A stretch of DNA of 64,000 bases from JAAXKN01 sp050258815 (GCA_050258815.1 JBLMZM010000115.1:1-64000); one strand, 5' to 3'; shown: positions 54,056-63,382, counted from the stretch's first letter. Notes: generated by a model from the sequence alone, not told the origin. Numbers and translations are program-made.

Positions 54056-54569
54056 TCCACCTTCCCTTCTGTTAATAAAACAATGATCCCACCAAATCTC
54101 ATCTGTAGTATTCAGCAAAGCATGAACATCCGTAACTTCTGCCTGGGCAATAGCGCAGATTCCTCCGGGTTAGGTCAACCCGTGATCTTTATTATTTATT
54201 GAGTATAATTGGATTTTGGATTGACCTGAGTTTTTAGTCGTTTAGTACGATAATACTATTGACGGCCAGTTGCTTGGTAATCCCTGGTTTGAAAACTAGA
54301 GGACGGACATTAAGAAATTCAGGGCATGATTCTGCGGTGAAGAAATACTTCCTTTTTAATGCAGTAATATCTTGTAAATTATTTTCCATGCCTGTATTCA
54401 GGGGAGAATATATGCCTTAGAATGTACTTTTTCAAGTCCATTAATCAATATTAATACTTTTTGTCTTATTATTTCATATATTTTCTACAAAACAAGCATT
54501 ATTTTCTGAAGTATTGATATTAATTGCAAAATTATTTAATGTAGTTGGACCACAATATGAGAGGGACAT
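54056..54569. other. Long divergent intergenic region gltB / SpoIIE phosphatase
   Basis: A 514-base region, the longest gene-free stretch in the window. It carries a 6-bp stem-loop CGGGTT/AACCCG (54166-54182) in the gltB leader, directly followed on the minus strand by GGAGGA. The rest is AT-rich with no tRNA or recognisable riboswitch. It likely holds both promoters. Confidence 0.6.
54166..54182 (-). promoter_or_regulatory. Stem-loop in the gltB leader
   Basis: Palindromic arms CGGGTT and AACCCG with a 5-base loop, 111 bases upstream of gltB. A GGAGGA follows immediately on the minus strand but no good start codon or ORF follows it. It may be an operator or RNA structure. Confidence 0.3.
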
Positions 54570-55547
54570 ATGAGGACAGATCAGTTCGAAGACATTAGAG
54601 ATAAGATTCTGGATAGAAGGGATAAACTCATCAGTCTTGCTCAGAAATATATCACAACAGATGAAGTTGAAAAGCTCCTCGAAGAAATTGATGCGGCCCT
54701 TGAGAGAATGAAAAAAGGCTCCTTTGGCAAGTGCGAAATCTGCGGTGACCCGATTGAGGTCGACAGACTTGAAATCGATCCTTTGTTAACATTCTGCCTT
54801 GACCACCTTAATACGCAGCAGCAGCGAAGCCTGGAAAATGACCTGAAGCTTGCTATGAAGATTCAGCGCAACCTTTTACCGCCAAGGGACCTGAAATTAC
54901 CCGGCTGGGATGTCGCTTACCATTATGAACCTGCAAGCCTCGTAAGCGGAGACTACTGCGACCTGATTCCATCAGGGATCTATGGACATAATTATCTGGT
55001 AGTGGGTGATGTTTCGGGTAAAGGTATTGCAGCTTCAATGCTGATGACCCACCTTCATGCAATGTTTCATACTCTGATCCCTCTTAACCTTCCGTCTGAC
55101 GAGGTTATGAAGCGCATTAACAGCCTTTTCTGCGAAAGCACGATTTCCACACAGTTTGCAACTCTGCTGCTCGCAATTGCATATGAGGATGGTAAAGTTG
55201 AGATCAGCAATGCAGGGCATTGTTTTCCGATATTCTTTAGCCAGGAGGAAACCAGACATCTTGAGTCCGACGGTATTCCCCTGGGTATTGTTTGCAATTC
55301 CACCTATGAAAGTAAACGGATCCAGATGAAATCAAATGATATTTTGTTCGTTTATACCGACGGCCTCAGCGAAGCAATGAAAGGAGAGGAATTATTTGAT
55401 ATCTCACAAATAGAGAATCATGACGAAACCTTCAGAAATATGACGAGCCAGCAAATAGTAGATACTACAATAAACGAGCTTAATTATTTCCTGAAAGGGT
55501 CGGTCAAAGATGACGACCTTACACTTTTAGTCCTGAAAAAGCTTTAG
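54570..55547 (+). CDS. SpoIIE-type PP2C phosphatase with DksA/TraR-like zinc finger
   Basis: A 325-residue protein. Residues 1-90 are a coiled-coil hairpin plus a DksA/TraR-type zinc finger with ligands Cys55, Cys58, Cys76 and His79 (CEIC and CLDH). Residues about 92-325 are a SpoIIE/RsbU-type PP2C phosphatase: LVSGDYCDL, VVGDVSGKGIAASMLM, ISNAGHCFPI, FVYTDGLSEA and DDDLTLLVL supply the metal-binding aspartates. Such phosphatases reactivate anti-sigma antagonists in partner-switching pathways. The zinc finger could contact RNA polymerase like DksA, a notable combination. No anti-sigma or antagonist gene is adjacent. Confidence 0.9.
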   Translation: MRTDQFEDIRDKILDRRDKLISLAQKYITTDEVEKLLEEIDAALERMKKGSFGKCEICGDPIEVDRLEIDPLLTFCLDHLNTQQQRSLENDLKLAMKIQRNLLPPRDLKLPGWDVAYHYEPASLVSGDYCDLIPSGIYGHNYLVVGDVSGKGIAASMLMTHLHAMFHTLIPLNLPSDEVMKRINSLFCESTISTQFATLLLAIAYEDGKVEISNAGHCFPIFFSQEETRHLESDGIPLGIVCNSTYESKRIQMKSNDILFVYTDGLSEAMKGEELFDISQIENHDETFRNMTSQQIVDTTINELNYFLKGSVKDDDLTLLVLKKL

Positions 55548-55613
55548 CTGATCAGCCTCGCCCTGGCAGCAAAGTCACAATAATACATTGCTTAAATTTA
55601 TTCCGGAGTCCAG

Positions 55614-56117
55614 ATGGATAGTATTCAGTTTATAAAAGAGCAATTTGAACACATGGAATGGGCAGATAAGAAGGTATGGCAGGCTATTAATAAACTTCCC
55701 CAGCCCGTAACAGATGATAGGATACAAAAACTTCTGTACCACTATCACGGCACACAATATGCCTTTCTCTCGGTCTGGAGGAAACTGCCTATTTCGGTAC
55801 CTGACACCAACAACTTCAATCTCTCATCATTTTCTGACTGGAAAGATAAAAATTATTGCGACCTGAAGTCTTTCCTGGCAAATCTGAAACCTGGCGACAT
55901 TGACCAGGTAATCGAGCTACCATGGGAAAAGGATATTGCAAAGAAATACGGTAAACCACTTTCACCGGCAACCCTGCTTGAAACAATGATGCAGGTAGCT
56001 TCTCACAGCAGCTATCACAGGGGCCAGGTTAATGCCAGACTCCGTGAAATTGGCGGGGAACCCCCTCTGGTGGATTTTATTGCGTGGATCTGGATGGGAA
56101 AGCCAAAAGCCGGGTAA
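55614..56117 (+). CDS. DinB-family metal-binding protein
   Basis: A 167-residue four-helix-bundle protein of the DinB/YfiT family. The three His ligands are probably His44 or His46 in YHYHGTQ plus two in HSSYHRGQ near residues 126-132. Family members are thiol transferases or metal-dependent hydrolases, so a specific function cannot be assigned. It may be co-transcribed with the phosphatase gene 66 bases upstream. Confidence 0.88.
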   Translation: MDSIQFIKEQFEHMEWADKKVWQAINKLPQPVTDDRIQKLLYHYHGTQYAFLSVWRKLPISVPDTNNFNLSSFSDWKDKNYCDLKSFLANLKPGDIDQVIELPWEKDIAKKYGKPLSPATLLETMMQVASHSSYHRGQVNARLREIGGEPPLVDFIAWIWMGKPKAG

Positions 56118-56144
56118 CCGGCTTCTGCTTATACAGCTTTTTTT
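56107..56144. terminator. Terminator overlapping the dinB-family stop codon
   Basis: Stem AAGCCGG (56107-56113) and CCGGCTT (56118-56124) with loop GTAA that contains the TAA stop; a T7 run follows at 56138-56144. The convergent MFS gene ends at 56129. Confidence 0.6.
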
Positions 56145-57451
56145 GAATCTGGATAATTACCTTCTGCGGCTAGTTTGCCCTCAGTTTCGGCTGTATTGGC
56201 TTTCTGTCTGTTTTTCATGACTATTAATCCGAACAAACCGGCAGCTATTGCCGCAAACCCGCTTACAGCCAGTCCTATGCGGGGATTGGTATGCTCTGAA
56301 ACCCATCCTATTATGGGTCCGCCAATTGGCGTGGAACCCAAAAATGCAATTGTCCAGAGCGACATTACCCTGCTGCGCATCTCAGGCGCACTCTCAAGCT
56401 GCAGTGTTGTATTACCAAGCGTCATAAATTTAATAGAAAACACGCCGACTATAACCATTGTGATAATTGACAGATGCAGGCCAGGTGATATTGCAGTCAG
56501 CAGCACGGCTGTCCCGAATGCAAAGAGCGTTACTATTATCTCGTTTGACTTCGTCTTGCGCCTGCTGGCCGTTGCTAGCCCGCCCAGCACTGCTCCAATT
56601 CCCATCGCGGAAGTTAACAATGCATAGTCGCCTGCATTGCCATGAAATGTGAATTTTGCAATCAGGGGTAAACTCACCTCAAATTCATAAGTCAGTGTGC
56701 CTGCTATTGCCATCATGATCAATACGTTCCTCAGTACAGGTGTATTCCATACATAACTGAACCCCTCTCTTAACTGCCCCTTCATTTTTTTGACCGGCTC
56801 TGCAGCATACAGCTCCTGACTGTTAATTAAAAACAGGCAAACCAGTACGCCCACATATGAAAGCGCATTAATAAAGAAACATAATGCCAGCCCGGCACCT
56901 GCAATTATGGCACCCGCAATTGCAGGACCAATAACACGCGCCAGATTGATTTCTGTGGAGTTTAAGGTAACTGCATTCCTCAGCTCCTTTCTGCCCACCA
57001 TTTCAAAAACAAAGGTCTGGCGTGCCGGGTTGTCAATTGAATTTATTACCCCGAATATTGCCGCCAGAATATAGATCATCCAAAGCCTGACCGTATCTGT
57101 TTCCACCAGCACGGCTAATATCAGCGCCAGGAGTGCAGCTCCGGCCTGAGTAAAATATAATATTTTTCGCTTTGAATACCGGTCGGCTATTACACCCCCC
57201 ATAGGTGTCAGCAGCAGAACCGGTAAAAACTGCAGTGCCGTCACAAGACCCAGCGCAGTCCCGGAATCCGTCAGCTTCAGTACCAGCCAGGCCTGGCCGA
57301 TTCTCTGCATCCAGGTACCGGGAAGCGAAATTCCCTGTCCTATAAAATATAACCTGTAATTGCGTATCTTCAGCGAAGAAAAGGTGTCCTGTCCGAACTT
57401 CTTGAATAAATCAGCTATTTTTATGTTCTTTATACGAAATTTTCCGAGCAT
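56129..57451 (-). CDS. MFS transporter (MFS_3 group)
   Basis: A 440-residue transporter with about 12 transmembrane helices. Motif A reads GGVIADRYSKRKILY (about 80-94), and PARQTFVFEMVGR and EMRSRVMSLW match the enterobactin exporter-like group. It is related in type to the MFS protein at 48133-49386. An N-terminal soluble stretch of about 25 residues precedes helix 1. Drug or metabolite export is the usual role; substrate unknown. Confidence 0.9.
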   Translation of the reverse strand: MLGKFRIKNIKIADLFKKFGQDTFSSLKIRNYRLYFIGQGISLPGTWMQRIGQAWLVLKLTDSGTALGLVTALQFLPVLLLTPMGGVIADRYSKRKILYFTQAGAALLALILAVLVETDTVRLWMIYILAAIFGVINSIDNPARQTFVFEMVGRKELRNAVTLNSTEINLARVIGPAIAGAIIAGAGLALCFFINALSYVGVLVCLFLINSQELYAAEPVKKMKGQLREGFSYVWNTPVLRNVLIMMAIAGTLTYEFEVSLPLIAKFTFHGNAGDYALLTSAMGIGAVLGGLATASRRKTKSNEIIVTLFAFGTAVLLTAISPGLHLSIITMVIVGVFSIKFMTLGNTTLQLESAPEMRSRVMSLWTIAFLGSTPIGGPIIGWVSEHTNPRIGLAVSGFAAIAAGLFGLIVMKNRQKANTAETEGKLAAEGNYPDSKKAV

Positions 57452-57757
57452 ATTACTTACTATTTTCCATTACATTTTTCAAATTCATTTCAAATACTGC
57501 CTTAAAACTTATCTTGGCCTGAAACAATACTTATCCATTCTTAGACATTCAGTTTGTGCCATATGTTTAATAATTTACGCTTATTTTGAATTATTATCCC
57601 GTCAGAGATGAAAAATAGGATTCTGCCGGCTGCCTGCAGAAACTAATATCAGGTAACCATTTCCCTTTTTGCCTTCGTTTTGCGGGTATTTAACGATTAT
57701 TTTTGCTATTTTCGCACGAACTGTTTTTTGAACTTGAGTAGTTGAACGTAAATATAA
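57452..57757. other. Divergent intergenic region MFS / ABC ATPase
   Basis: A 306-base AT-rich stretch with one weak hairpin (TTCTGC 57621-57626, GCAGAA 57636-57641). No RNA gene or repeat family was recognised. Confidence 0.5.
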
Positions 57758-58558
57758 ATGCAGAAAATAATTGAAATAAAAAATATAAGAACTTACATAG
57801 AAAGCACCAGGGTATTCGACGGATTGTCACTTGAAATAACACAGGGCTGCAATACCGCAATTCTGGGTCCGAATGGGGCAGGCAAAACTACACTGCTCAG
57901 ACTGCTTACAAGGGAAATATACCCTGTGCACCTGGAGGATAGCTATATACGCCTTTTCGGAGAGGAAAGATGGAATGTATGGGAACTCCGCTCCCGCATG
58001 GGAATTGTATCGCATAACCTGCAGCAGAATTACCCGGTGGATGTACCCGGCATAAATGTAATCCTTTCGGGTATTTACTCCAGCTCCGACATCTGGGCGC
58101 ACCAGAAGGTCTCACCTGAAGAATATGATAAAGCCGGGAGCATAATGAATTTACTTGGAATATATGGGCTTAAAGACCGGGAATTTGCGGGGATGTCAAC
58201 AGGACAGCAGCGCAGACTCTTGCTGGGCCGCGCACTCATTAATGATCCGGAGGTTCTCATACTGGACGAACCCACGAGTGGACTCGACCTGAAAGCCTGC
58301 TTCCAGTATATTGATATTATAAGAGAACTCATGAATAACGGCAAGACTATCATCCTGGTTACGCATCATATACACGAAATTCCACCCGAAATATCCCGGG
58401 TGGTTTTGCTGAAAGACGGGCATATTATTGCTGACGGGTTAAAATCCGAAATCTTAAATAACAGGAATCTGAGCAGTGTTTACGATTTTCCGGTAGACCT
58501 GATAAGTTCCGGCGGATTTTATCAGGTCATTCCGGGGCATTCCATTAAATCAGCCTGA
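57758..58558 (+). CDS. ABC transporter ATP-binding protein
   Basis: A 266-residue ATPase with all motifs: Walker A GPNGAGKTT (about 37-45), Q loop, signature MSTGQQRRLLLGRAL (about 146-160), Walker B VLILDEPTSGLD and the switch His in VTHHIHE. No permease or binding protein gene is adjacent. The signature and EERWNVWELRSRMGIVSH segment resemble ModF/PhrA-type or YlmA-type single ATPases, which often lack a membrane partner. It is therefore either an orphan transporter subunit or a soluble ATPase. Confidence 0.9.
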   Translation: MQKIIEIKNIRTYIESTRVFDGLSLEITQGCNTAILGPNGAGKTTLLRLLTREIYPVHLEDSYIRLFGEERWNVWELRSRMGIVSHNLQQNYPVDVPGINVILSGIYSSSDIWAHQKVSPEEYDKAGSIMNLLGIYGLKDREFAGMSTGQQRRLLLGRALINDPEVLILDEPTSGLDLKACFQYIDIIRELMNNGKTIILVTHHIHEIPPEISRVVLLKDGHIIADGLKSEILNNRNLSSVYDFPVDLISSGGFYQVIPGHSIKSA

Positions 58559-58579
58559 TTTAAGCCTCAGGACTTTTTT
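58554..58579. terminator. Compact terminator built from two stop codons
   Basis: Arms CCTGA (58554-58558) and TCAGG (58567-58571) with an 8-base loop, then ACTTTTTT. The left arm contains the TGA stop of the ABC gene; the right arm, read on the minus strand, contains the TGA stop of phosphoketolase. Confidence 0.55.
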
Positions 58580-60948
58580 ATTGTCCACTTCCAGTCACGG
58601 ATTTCAGGCATGTCTTCGCCATGCCTGTAGATATATTGCTTGTGGTCAAGCAGCTTATCCCTTAAATACTGCTTCACATAGGCTGCTCTGGAACCCAGCT
58701 TATCCACCCGGTCAATTACATCCATAACAAGGTGATAACGGTCCAGCTCATTCAGCACCACCATATCAAATGGAGTTGTAATTGTTCCTTCCTCTTTGTA
58801 ACCCCTGACGTGCAGCCTCGGATGGTTTGTCCTGCGGTATGTCAGCCGGTGAATTAACCATGGGTAACCATGATAGGCAAAAATGACCGGTTTATCTTTT
58901 GTAAAGAGCACGTCAAAATCCTTGTCACTGAGTCCGTGCGGATGTTCACTTTGCGGCTGCAGAGTCATCAGGTCAACGACATTTATTACACGCACCTTCA
59001 GCTCAGGGAACTTCTCCCTCAGTATCTGTACGGCTGCCAGTGTTTCCATCGTCGGCACGTCACCGGCACAGGCCATTACAATATCCGGATCACTCCCTTC
59101 ATCATTGCTGGCCCATTCCCATATACCGAGCCCTGCCGTACAATGCTTGACTGCAGCATCCATATCCAGCCATTGCAGCTCGGGCTGTTTTCCGGCTACA
59201 ATAACATTTATATAGTGACGGCTCCTCAGACAATGATCCGCTACAGAGAGCAGCGTGTTGGCATCAGGCGGAAGGTAAACCCTTATGACATCAGCCTTTT
59301 TATTCACAACATGATCGATAAAACCCGGATCCTGGTGACTGAAGCCATTATGATCCTGCTGCCATACGTGCGAGGTAAGCAGGTAATTCAATGATGCTAT
59401 TGGCCTCCTCCATGGTATTTGTCTCGTTACTTTCAGCCATTTTGCGTGCTGGTTGAACATGGAGTCTATAATATGAATGAATGCTTCATAGCATGAGAAT
59501 AATCCGTGGCGGCCCGTAAGCAGATATCCTTCAAGCCAGCCTTCGCACATGTGCTCGCTCAGCACCTCCATTACGCGTCCTTCAGGCGAAACATTTTCAT
59601 CTGTCTTAAGAATTTCCGCCGTGGAGACACGGTCGGTTACTTCGAAGAGACCCGACAGCCTGTTTGAGGCAGTTTCATCGGGACCAAAAATGCGGAAATT
59701 TTTCTGCGCCATATTCATTTTCATGACGTCTCTTAAGAAGGTTCCCATTACCCTGGTTCCTTCTGCTTTCACCGAACCAGGTTCCGGTACTTTTACGGCA
59801 TACTCCCTGAAATCGGGCATTCTTAAGTCGTGCAGTAAAACTCCGCCATTTGCATTTGGGTTTGCCCCCATGCGCCTATCCCCTCTGGGTGCCAGTTCGG
59901 CCAGGTTCTTCATAAGGCTGCCATTACTGTCAAACAGCTCTTCAGGTTTATAACTCTTCATCCAATTCTCAAGCATCCTGAGGTGCTCGGGTTTTGAGGA
60001 CAATTCTGCCAGTGGCACCTGGTGCGAGCGGAAAGATCCTTCGGTCGGGTGGCCGTCAACTTCCTTTGGCCCGGTCCACCCTTTTGGAGTCCGCATAATG
60101 ATCATTGGCCACATTGGACGGTTCGTGAAACCTTCGGTGCGCGCCCGGTTCTGTATGGTTTTTATTTCCATTATCACCTCATCCAGCTTACCTGCCATTT
60201 CCTGATGGGCCTCAAGCGGATCACCCCCCTCCACGAAGTAAGGTTTGTATCCATAACCCTGGAATAATTCTACCAGCTCTTCGTGGCTGATCCTGGCCAG
60301 AACTGTAGGATTTGCAATTTTATAACCGTTCAGGTGAAGGATGGGCAGTACCGCTCCGTCACGCGCGGGATTTAAGAATTTGTTTGAATGCCAGCTCGCT
60401 GCAAGAGGTCCCGTTTCAGCCTCTCCATCCCCCACGACGCAGGCAGCAATTAAATCAGGGTTGTCAAATACGGCGCCATAGGCATGAGCCAGGGAATATC
60501 CCAGCTCCCCGCCTTCATTAATTGAACCCGGTGTCTCAGGGGCAACATGACTTGGTATCCCTCCCGGGAATGAAAACTGGGTAAATAGCTTCTTCAGGCC
60601 CTCTTCATCCTGCGTGATATCAGGATATATTTCACTATATGTACCTTCCATATATACGTTGGCCACAAGTCCTGGTCCGCCATGACCCGGTCCCGTTATA
60701 TATATCATATCCAGGTCATATTTATTAATTACCCTGTTCAGGTGCACATAAATAAAATTAAGACCCGGAGTCGTTCCCCAGTGCCCTAGCAGCCTTGGTT
60801 TTACGTCCTCCGGCTTCAATGGCTCTTTTAGAAGTGGATTATTATAGAGATAAATTTGCCCGACGGACAGGTAGTTGGCAGCCCGCCAGTAGGCATGCAT
60901 TTTCTGAAGCAGCTCATCGGATAAGGGTTTTTCCAATGTAACCTCCAT
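58567..60948 (-). CDS. xfp: Phosphoketolase (xylulose-5-P/fructose-6-P)
   Basis: A 793-residue thiamine-diphosphate enzyme that cleaves xylulose 5-phosphate (and often fructose 6-phosphate) with phosphate to acetyl phosphate plus glyceraldehyde 3-phosphate (or erythrose 4-phosphate). The TPP motif GDGEAETGPLAASWHSNKFLN starts near residue 172, GHWGTTPGLNF near 55 and TGPGHGGPG near 85 are family signatures, and the length is full. No acetate kinase is adjacent. It gives an ATP-yielding bypass from pentoses. Confidence 0.97.
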   Translation of the reverse strand: MEVTLEKPLSDELLQKMHAYWRAANYLSVGQIYLYNNPLLKEPLKPEDVKPRLLGHWGTTPGLNFIYVHLNRVINKYDLDMIYITGPGHGGPGLVANVYMEGTYSEIYPDITQDEEGLKKLFTQFSFPGGIPSHVAPETPGSINEGGELGYSLAHAYGAVFDNPDLIAACVVGDGEAETGPLAASWHSNKFLNPARDGAVLPILHLNGYKIANPTVLARISHEELVELFQGYGYKPYFVEGGDPLEAHQEMAGKLDEVIMEIKTIQNRARTEGFTNRPMWPMIIMRTPKGWTGPKEVDGHPTEGSFRSHQVPLAELSSKPEHLRMLENWMKSYKPEELFDSNGSLMKNLAELAPRGDRRMGANPNANGGVLLHDLRMPDFREYAVKVPEPGSVKAEGTRVMGTFLRDVMKMNMAQKNFRIFGPDETASNRLSGLFEVTDRVSTAEILKTDENVSPEGRVMEVLSEHMCEGWLEGYLLTGRHGLFSCYEAFIHIIDSMFNQHAKWLKVTRQIPWRRPIASLNYLLTSHVWQQDHNGFSHQDPGFIDHVVNKKADVIRVYLPPDANTLLSVADHCLRSRHYINVIVAGKQPELQWLDMDAAVKHCTAGLGIWEWASNDEGSDPDIVMACAGDVPTMETLAAVQILREKFPELKVRVINVVDLMTLQPQSEHPHGLSDKDFDVLFTKDKPVIFAYHGYPWLIHRLTYRRTNHPRLHVRGYKEEGTITTPFDMVVLNELDRYHLVMDVIDRVDKLGSRAAYVKQYLRDKLLDHKQYIYRHGEDMPEIRDWKWTIKKS

Positions 60949-61052
60949 ATTTGTTGAAGTTTACTGAAGGGATCATTTTACGTAAAGGCATTATAATAGA
61001 ATTCAGCAACACAAACAATATATTAAGACTGAAAATACGCAAATCCTGATAG

Positions 61053-61096
61053 TCCGGCGTCCAAAAGGAATGATTGGACGTCGGATTAAGGTTTTT
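61053..61096 (+). terminator. Terminator-like hairpin on the plus strand with no plus-strand gene
   Basis: Arms TCCGGCGTCCAA (61053-61064) and TTGGACGTCGGA (61074-61085) pair over 12 positions with one G-U, followed after TTAAGG by eight T. By orientation it would stop plus-strand transcripts, but both neighbours (xfp and recQ2) are on the minus strand. Confidence 0.55.
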
Positions 61097-61151
61097 TTTA
61101 TGCACACTTACCAGTGGTTTATTGCTCTGGTTTTTAAGTTTTAATAGTTAA

Positions 61152-62597
61152 CTATTCTCCCTGGCAGTTGTCACAATTTCCGCACGGCTTTTCGCCCGGA
61201 AACCCGAAGTAATCCGATATAATTACCCTTCGGCAATTTTCACTCCTGAAGTACTGCACCATTGCCAGAAGCTTCTTATTGTCATTCATCAGTTTTTCCT
61301 TCAGGTAATCGTCGTCCTCAAGCAGTTCTGGCAGCTCATTCTGGATTACTAGGTTGTGCTCTTCAAGGCTTCCTTCCGTAACGCCGTACCGGTCCAGTAT
61401 CCCCAGAGCGGTCTCAATCCTGAAATCACCCTTTGTCTTGTGGTGCATCTGTTCTCTAAGATACTCTATGCCCATGGAATTTGCGGCATCAGTATTCATT
61501 TTTAACAGATTGTAGAGTCTGGTATAAAAATCCGCACCCGGGTTTGCCCACCTGATAAACTCCATCTGCGTATAAAGATCATCCTGGTTATACAACAGCA
61601 GGCAAAGTGATGGACTTCCATCCCTGCCGGCCCGTCCGATTTCCTGATAATATGACTCAATTGACGAAGGCACCTCGGCATGAATTACAAAGCGAATGTC
61701 AGCTTTATCTATCCCCATACCGAATGCATTTGTAGCCAGCATCAGGTTTTCCTTGCCCGAAAGGAAATCCCTCTGCACCTGTTTTCGCCTGTAGTCAGGC
61801 AGCTTGCCATGATAAAGCCCGTGTGATATGCCTTTATCGCTTAGCATCATGGAAAATTTTTCAAGCGTCTGAATCAGTGCGAAGTATATAATACCCGGAC
61901 CCGGATATGAATTTATTGTATCCAGGATGCTGCTTAGCTTTTGTTTGTCATCAAAGATATCGTGTGCCTCAAGCCTCAGATTCTCTCTTTCAATGCCATG
62001 GTGAAACAGCCTGATTTCATTTTCTTTCAGGTAAAGCTTATCGGCGATATCTTTCTGTACTTCTGGAGTAGCCGTCGCAGTAAGTGCTATGGTAAGCGGA
62101 TTTCCCAGCCTTTCGCGGAATTCTCCGATACGTGAATAATCAGGACGGAAATCGTGCCCCCACTCTGAGATACAGTGTGCCTCGTCAACTGCCAGCAGTG
62201 AAAGGTTAGCCTTCCATAGTTTCTCCACAAATCCAGGCCTTCTGAACCTTTCCGGTGTAACATAAAGCAGTTTGGTTTTTCCGGCAACAAAATCCTCAAG
62301 CCTGGTATCCCTTTCGTCCCTTGAAAGGGTTGAATTGATGAAACTGGCCGGAATTGATTTTTTTCTCAGTACATCCACCTGATCCTGCATGAGCGCAATC
62401 AGAGGGCTGATTACCAGCGTACCACCCTCAAAACACAGGGCCGGCACCTGAAAGCAGAGCGACTTTCCGCCGCCCGTAGGCATCAGCACCAGGCAATGCC
62501 CCTTGTCATATAAAAGCCTGTTTACGATTTCTTCCTGTCCATGACGGAATGAAGGAAATCCAAAATATTTATTTAATACACTTAATGGTTCATTCAT
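61152..62597 (-). CDS. Short RecQ-like DNA helicase
   Basis: A 481-residue RecQ-family helicase ending right after the zinc-binding motif (CRRVII...CGNCDNC). Helicase motifs are intact: MPTGGGKS, VDEAHCISEWGHDFRPDY and QEIGRAGRDG. The RQC winged helix and HRDC domains of the long paralogue (29312-31492) are absent. This resembles the short RecQ form of several phyla. The role is probably a specialised repair or recombination step. Confidence 0.95.
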   Translation of the reverse strand: MNEPLSVLNKYFGFPSFRHGQEEIVNRLLYDKGHCLVLMPTGGGKSLCFQVPALCFEGGTLVISPLIALMQDQVDVLRKKSIPASFINSTLSRDERDTRLEDFVAGKTKLLYVTPERFRRPGFVEKLWKANLSLLAVDEAHCISEWGHDFRPDYSRIGEFRERLGNPLTIALTATATPEVQKDIADKLYLKENEIRLFHHGIERENLRLEAHDIFDDKQKLSSILDTINSYPGPGIIYFALIQTLEKFSMMLSDKGISHGLYHGKLPDYRRKQVQRDFLSGKENLMLATNAFGMGIDKADIRFVIHAEVPSSIESYYQEIGRAGRDGSPSLCLLLYNQDDLYTQMEFIRWANPGADFYTRLYNLLKMNTDAANSMGIEYLREQMHHKTKGDFRIETALGILDRYGVTEGSLEEHNLVIQNELPELLEDDDYLKEKLMNDNKKLLAMVQYFRSENCRRVIISDYFGFPGEKPCGNCDNCQGE

Positions 62598-62794
62598 ATA
62601 AAACTCCTGAGAATAAATATAAGCATTTAAGAGGCATTTCCCTTTTTCATTATTGCTTCACCAATAGACAAACATATACTCCAATATTTCACTGGCATTT
62701 TATTTCCGGATTATGCAATTTATTTGTGCAACGCTTTGAAAAAGCATTGTCTCCCTTAGAGGGGATTCTAAATAAAAAACAGCCGGAGGAAAAA

Positions 62795-63382
62795 ATGGCA
62801 GTCAAGAAAATCCTAATGATCGTTGGTGACTTTGTAGAAGATTACGAAGTAATGGTACCTTACCAGATCCTTACAATGGTCGGCCACCAGGTACACACCG
62901 TGTGCCCGGATAAAAGACCCGGGGACACGGTAAAGACAGCAATCCATGATTTTATAGGTGACCAGACCTACGCAGAATTTCCAGGACACAGGTTTAAGAT
63001 CAACGCTGATTTTAATGAAGTCGTCCCGGAGAAATACGATGCCCTGGTGATCCCGGGCGGCAGGGCTCCGGAATACCTGCGCCTCAACAGCCGTGTGCTT
63101 GATATAGTCAGACACTTTGATAAAGAACAGAAACCAATTGCCGCCATCTGCCATGGCCCGCAGATACTTGCTGCTGCCGGCGTTCTTAAGGGCAGGAAAG
63201 TTATTTCTTACCCTGCCGTGGGTCCCGAATGCATCGTAGCCGGGGCTCAGTATGGCGAAGTCAGCCCAAATGCAGATAATGCACTAACTGACAGAAATCT
63301 GGTAACGGCTCCGGCCTGGCCAGCTCATCCTGAATGGATGAAACAGTTCCTAAAAGTACTGGGAACCAAAATAGAGCCATAG
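62795..63382 (+). CDS. DJ-1/PfpI-family protein
   Basis: A 195-residue protein of the DJ-1/PfpI superfamily, close to YhbO/PfpI types. The nucleophile is Cys119 followed by His120 (AICHGPQ), with Glu16 likely completing the site. Members act as proteases, glyoxalases or deglycases; stress protection is the usual role. The frame is open back to 62549, but the ATG at 62795 directly follows GGAGGA and starts at the conserved KKILMIVGD strand, so it is chosen. Confidence 0.93.
   Translation: MAVKKILMIVGDFVEDYEVMVPYQILTMVGHQVHTVCPDKRPGDTVKTAIHDFIGDQTYAEFPGHRFKINADFNEVVPEKYDALVIPGGRAPEYLRLNSRVLDIVRHFDKEQKPIAAICHGPQILAAAGVLKGRKVISYPAVGPECIVAGAQYGEVSPNADNALTDRNLVTAPAWPAHPEWMKQFLKVLGTKIEP

Noticed and set aside
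54056..54118. TTG start of GltB at 54118
   Set aside because: It has no ribosome-binding site, and the ATG at 54055 with GGAAGG places the catalytic Cys about 20 residues in, as expected.
62549..62794. Upstream extension of the PfpI-family gene
   Set aside because: The extra 82 residues have no PfpI similarity and overlap the 5' end of the divergent RecQ; the ATG at 62795 follows GGAGGA.
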